DNA of 8,344 nt from Bacteroidales bacterium Bact_07 (GTDB lineage Bacteria > Bacteroidota > Bacteroidia > Bacteroidales > Tenuifilaceae): positions 1-8,344 of the forward strand of contig LUYY01000264.1 in NCBI GenBank assembly GCA_001603415.1, written 5' to 3'. This document shows, piece after piece, positions 6,973-8,344 of the stretch. The notes under the pieces are model-generated. The model was not told where the DNA came from, did not search any database, and saw only the letters and a list, made by a program, of their open reading frames with translations. Both the position numbers and the translations under genes were made by a program. Numbering within the stretch: position 1 is the stretch's first letter; each line of letters begins with the position of its first letter.

Positions 6973-7851
6973 CTAAAGAATGTTTAACGACTGCTCCTTG
7001 ATTTTTTCAAGTTCATCCTTCATCATCACAACTATTTTCTGGATATCGGCGTTGTTAGCCTTTGAGCCCAGGGTGTTAATCTCGCGCCCCATTTCCTGAG
7101 CAATAAAACCAAGCTTGCGTCCAACCGATTCAGGATGATTAACAGTTTCAGTAAAATAGCTGCAATGCTGTTTTAATCGAACCTTCTCCTCAGTAATATC
7201 TAATTTCTCAAGATAGTAAATCACCTCCTGTTCAAATCGGTTATCATCAATCTTAATATCGGCATCAATTTGTTTTAGGCTTTCGGAGATACGCTTTCGT
7301 ACATCCTGAATACGTTGCTTTTCGAATGGTTCAACTTGCTTAAGGTAATCAAGTATCAGATTAACGCGGTTTAGCAAATCCTTTTCAAGTATTGCACCCT
7401 CCTGCTTCCTAAACTGAACCAGGGCAGTTAATGCCTCGTCGCATGCCCGCATAACAGTGTTAAGTTCATCTGGGTCAATCTCTTCCTTTTGCGCTCTAAT
7501 TACTTCAGGCAACCTCAGAATAGCTGGTACCACCTCGGCAGGATTAAAGCTTATGGCATTTTTAGAGGCAATATCAATTAGCTGGCGGTAGTAGGCCATA
7601 AATACCGAATCGTTAATGGGAATTGCCTGCGAGTCGGCCGTTTCCTCGATGCTAACCGACATATCAACCTTGCCCCGTTCCAACTCCTTGGCAGCCTTTG
7701 CCCTAATCTCCATTTCAAGTTCTCGGTATATGGCCGGCAACCGGAGATTGAAATCGAGCTGCTTGGAGTTTAACGAGCGTACCTCAACAATAATTTTTTT
7801 ATTTCCAAAAACTTTTTCGGCTTTGCCATAGCCGGTCATTGATACTAACAT
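6973..7851 (-). CDS. yicC: YicC/YloC family endoribonuclease
   Basis: This 292-residue protein belongs to the YicC family (N-terminal YicC-like domain about 1-155, C-terminal DUF1732 about 205-292). Family hallmarks are the N-terminal SMTGYG (4-9), NSKQLDFNLRLP (28-39), RKQEG (148-152), DITEEKVRLKQH (218-229), and the very conserved GRKLGFIAQEMGREINTLGSKANNADI region (244-270, quoted in part: GREINTLGSK). Members from E. coli and Bacillus have been reported as endoribonucleases acting on small RNAs or mRNA. The start at 7851 fits the family start MxxSMTG. A GTG eight codons upstream lies inside the likely promoter and is rejected. It is the first gene of the yicC-gmk-nadD-TPR operon; yicC next to gmk is a recurrent bacterial pairing. 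Family assignment is firm; RNA targets are unknown. Confidence 0.94.
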   Translation of the reverse strand: MLVSMTGYGKAEKVFGNKKIIVEVRSLNSKQLDFNLRLPAIYRELEMEIRAKAAKELERGKVDMSVSIEETADSQAIPINDSVFMAYYRQLIDIASKNAISFNPAEVVPAILRLPEVIRAQKEEIDPDELNTVMRACDEALTALVQFRKQEGAILEKDLLNRVNLILDYLKQVEPFEKQRIQDVRKRISESLKQIDADIKIDDNRFEQEVIYYLEKLDITEEKVRLKQHCSYFTETVNHPESVGRKLGFIAQEMGREINTLGSKANNADIQKIVVMMKDELEKIKEQSLNIL

Positions 7852-7874
7852 GGATTTTGATTTAAAGAACTGCA

Positions 7875-7907
7875 CAAAAGTATCGAAAAAAGATAGAGTA
7901 TTAACAA
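7875..7907 (-). promoter_or_regulatory. Likely promoter of the yicC-gmk-nadD operon
   Basis: On the minus strand TACTTTTG (7882 to 7875) is a full match to the Bacteroidota -7 consensus TAnnTTTG. A TTG (7907 to 7905) lies 22 bases upstream as a possible -33 element, a little far. A transcript starting several bases downstream would have a leader of under 20 bases before the ATG at 7851. This placement also argues against the GTG at 7875 as the yicC start. Confidence 0.5.
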
Positions 7908-7915
7908 CAATTAAC
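7900..7915. repeat. Direct repeat ATTAAC, 10-base period
   Basis: ATTAAC occurs at 7900-7905 and again at 7910-7915, one helical turn apart, overlapping the expected -33 region of the yicC promoter. Such spacing puts both copies on the same DNA face and would suit a regulator binding in tandem, but the copies are short and the region is AT-rich, so chance is a real alternative. Confidence 0.25.
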
Positions 7916-7933
7916 TTAAAAATATTGAGTAAA

Positions 7934-7951
7934 AATGATTAAGCAATCATT
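7934..7951. promoter_or_regulatory. Inverted repeat between divergent promoters
   Basis: Perfect 7-base arms AATGATT (7934-7940) and AATCATT (7945-7951) surround the 4-base spacer AAGC. The dyad lies about midway between the two TAnnTTTG elements and reaches into the expected -33 region of the rightward promoter. It has no following T-run in either direction that would mark a terminator. A shared operator for the divergent genes is an inference. Confidence 0.3.
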
Positions 7952-7969
7952 AAATATTAAAACAACACA

Positions 7970-7977
7970 TAATTTTG
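7970..7977 (+). promoter_or_regulatory. -7 promoter element for the DUF486 gene
   Basis: TAATTTTG matches the Bacteroidota -7 consensus TAnnTTTG exactly and ends 24 bases before the ATG at 8002, implying a leader of roughly 15-20 bases. No TTTG or TTG is found at the expected -33 distance, so the promoter may be weak or activator-dependent. Confidence 0.45.
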
Positions 7978-8001
7978 CAGGCAATTTTTAGTAAGTTTTT
8001 T

Positions 8002-8344
8002 ATGACCAGAGGATTAATTACCATTTTACTTCTTATACTGTCCAATACTTTCATGACCCTTGCATGGTATGGGCACTTGAAGTTTAAGGACATGAAATGG
8101 TTCGAAAATATCAGCTTAGTAGGAATTGTGCTAATCAGCTGGGGCATAGCACTTTTTGAATACTTCTTTCAGGTTCCTGCTAACCGCTTAGGCTTTAGAG
8201 AGAATGGTGGCCCTTTCTCGCTGGTTGAGCTTAAAGTGATACAGGAAGCCATTACGCTGGTTGTTTTTATGGGCTTTACCCTTTTTGCATTCAAAACTGA
8301 AACCATCCGCACAAACCATATCATTGGTTTTGGGTTTTTAATAC
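8002..8344 (+). CDS. DUF486 / DMT-family small membrane protein (3' end outside window)
   Basis: The 114 visible residues contain three hydrophobic segments (about 4-24, 38-57 and 78-97) and the start of a fourth (about 107 onward), the four-helix layout of DUF486 proteins, which are related to small drug/metabolite transporters. Family hallmarks are LSNTFMTLAWYGHLK (13-27), ISWGIALFEYFFQVPANRLG (45-64) and SLVELKVIQE (73-82). Related proteins are about 110-125 residues, so only the last few residues are missing beyond the window edge. The ATG at 8002 gives a full first helix and follows a TAnnTTTG element; no ribosome binding site is obvious. The gene is divergent from yicC. Cellular role and substrate are not known for the family. 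Confidence 0.88.
   Translation, partial: MTRGLITILLLILSNTFMTLAWYGHLKFKDMKWFENISLVGIVLISWGIALFEYFFQVPANRLGFRENGGPFSLVELKVIQEAITLVVFMGFTLFAFKTETIRTNHIIGFGFLI

Noticed and set aside
7852..7875. Upstream GTG start for yicC at 7875
   Set aside because: The family begins at about MxxSMTG, which fits 7851, and the GTG lies inside a consensus -7 promoter element.
7950..8147. Minus-strand 65-codon frame across the right intergenic edge
   Set aside because: It is mostly antisense to the DUF486 gene, whose protein matches a known family, and it has no supporting signal.

Overview
The window looks like ordinary chromosomal DNA from a member of the Bacteroidota. Four things support this: the upstream regions are AT-rich and, with one exception, lack Shine-Dalgarno sequences; there are good matches to the Bacteroidota -7 promoter element TAnnTTTG; the efflux adaptor is a lipoprotein; and the protein sequences have the flavour of that phylum (for example the small TPR protein ending in FRDPNLYNH). 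Base composition looks even throughout. I see no insertion sequence, prophage, tRNA, rRNA or CRISPR array. Coding density is very high, and the only sizeable gap is about 150 bases at 7852-8001.

Left part (1-5542, plus strand): a complete tripartite RND efflux operon. It encodes a lipoprotein membrane-fusion adaptor (67-1128), an inner-membrane RND/HAE1 proton-driven pump (1153-4215, GTG start) and a TolC-type outer-membrane factor (about 4202-5542, overlapping the pump gene). Together they would carry substrates from the periplasm or inner membrane to the outside. The 66 bases before the operon hold an inverted repeat, a weak promoter-like element and the only convincing ribosome binding site in the window. 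No regulator gene lies within the window.

Middle and right part (7851-5539, minus strand): a compact housekeeping operon in the order yicC (endoribonuclease family), gmk (guanylate kinase), nadD (nicotinate-nucleotide adenylyltransferase) and a small TPR protein of unknown role. Junctions are a 3-base gap, a 4-base ATGA overlap and a 1-base gap, so the genes are almost certainly co-transcribed and partly translationally coupled. The operon runs head-on into the efflux operon, and the stop codons of the two last genes overlap.

Right end (8002-8344, plus strand): a divergently transcribed DUF486 small membrane protein, cut off by the window edge just before its expected C-terminus. The intergenic region at 7852-8001 carries TAnnTTTG elements facing both ways, a direct repeat and an 18-base inverted repeat that could be a shared operator.

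I did not find a clearly new biological system. The most useful leads are the small TPR gene tied to nadD, the yicC-gmk-nadD linkage, the zero-spacer convergent operon ends, and the operator-like inverted repeats at the two promoter regions.
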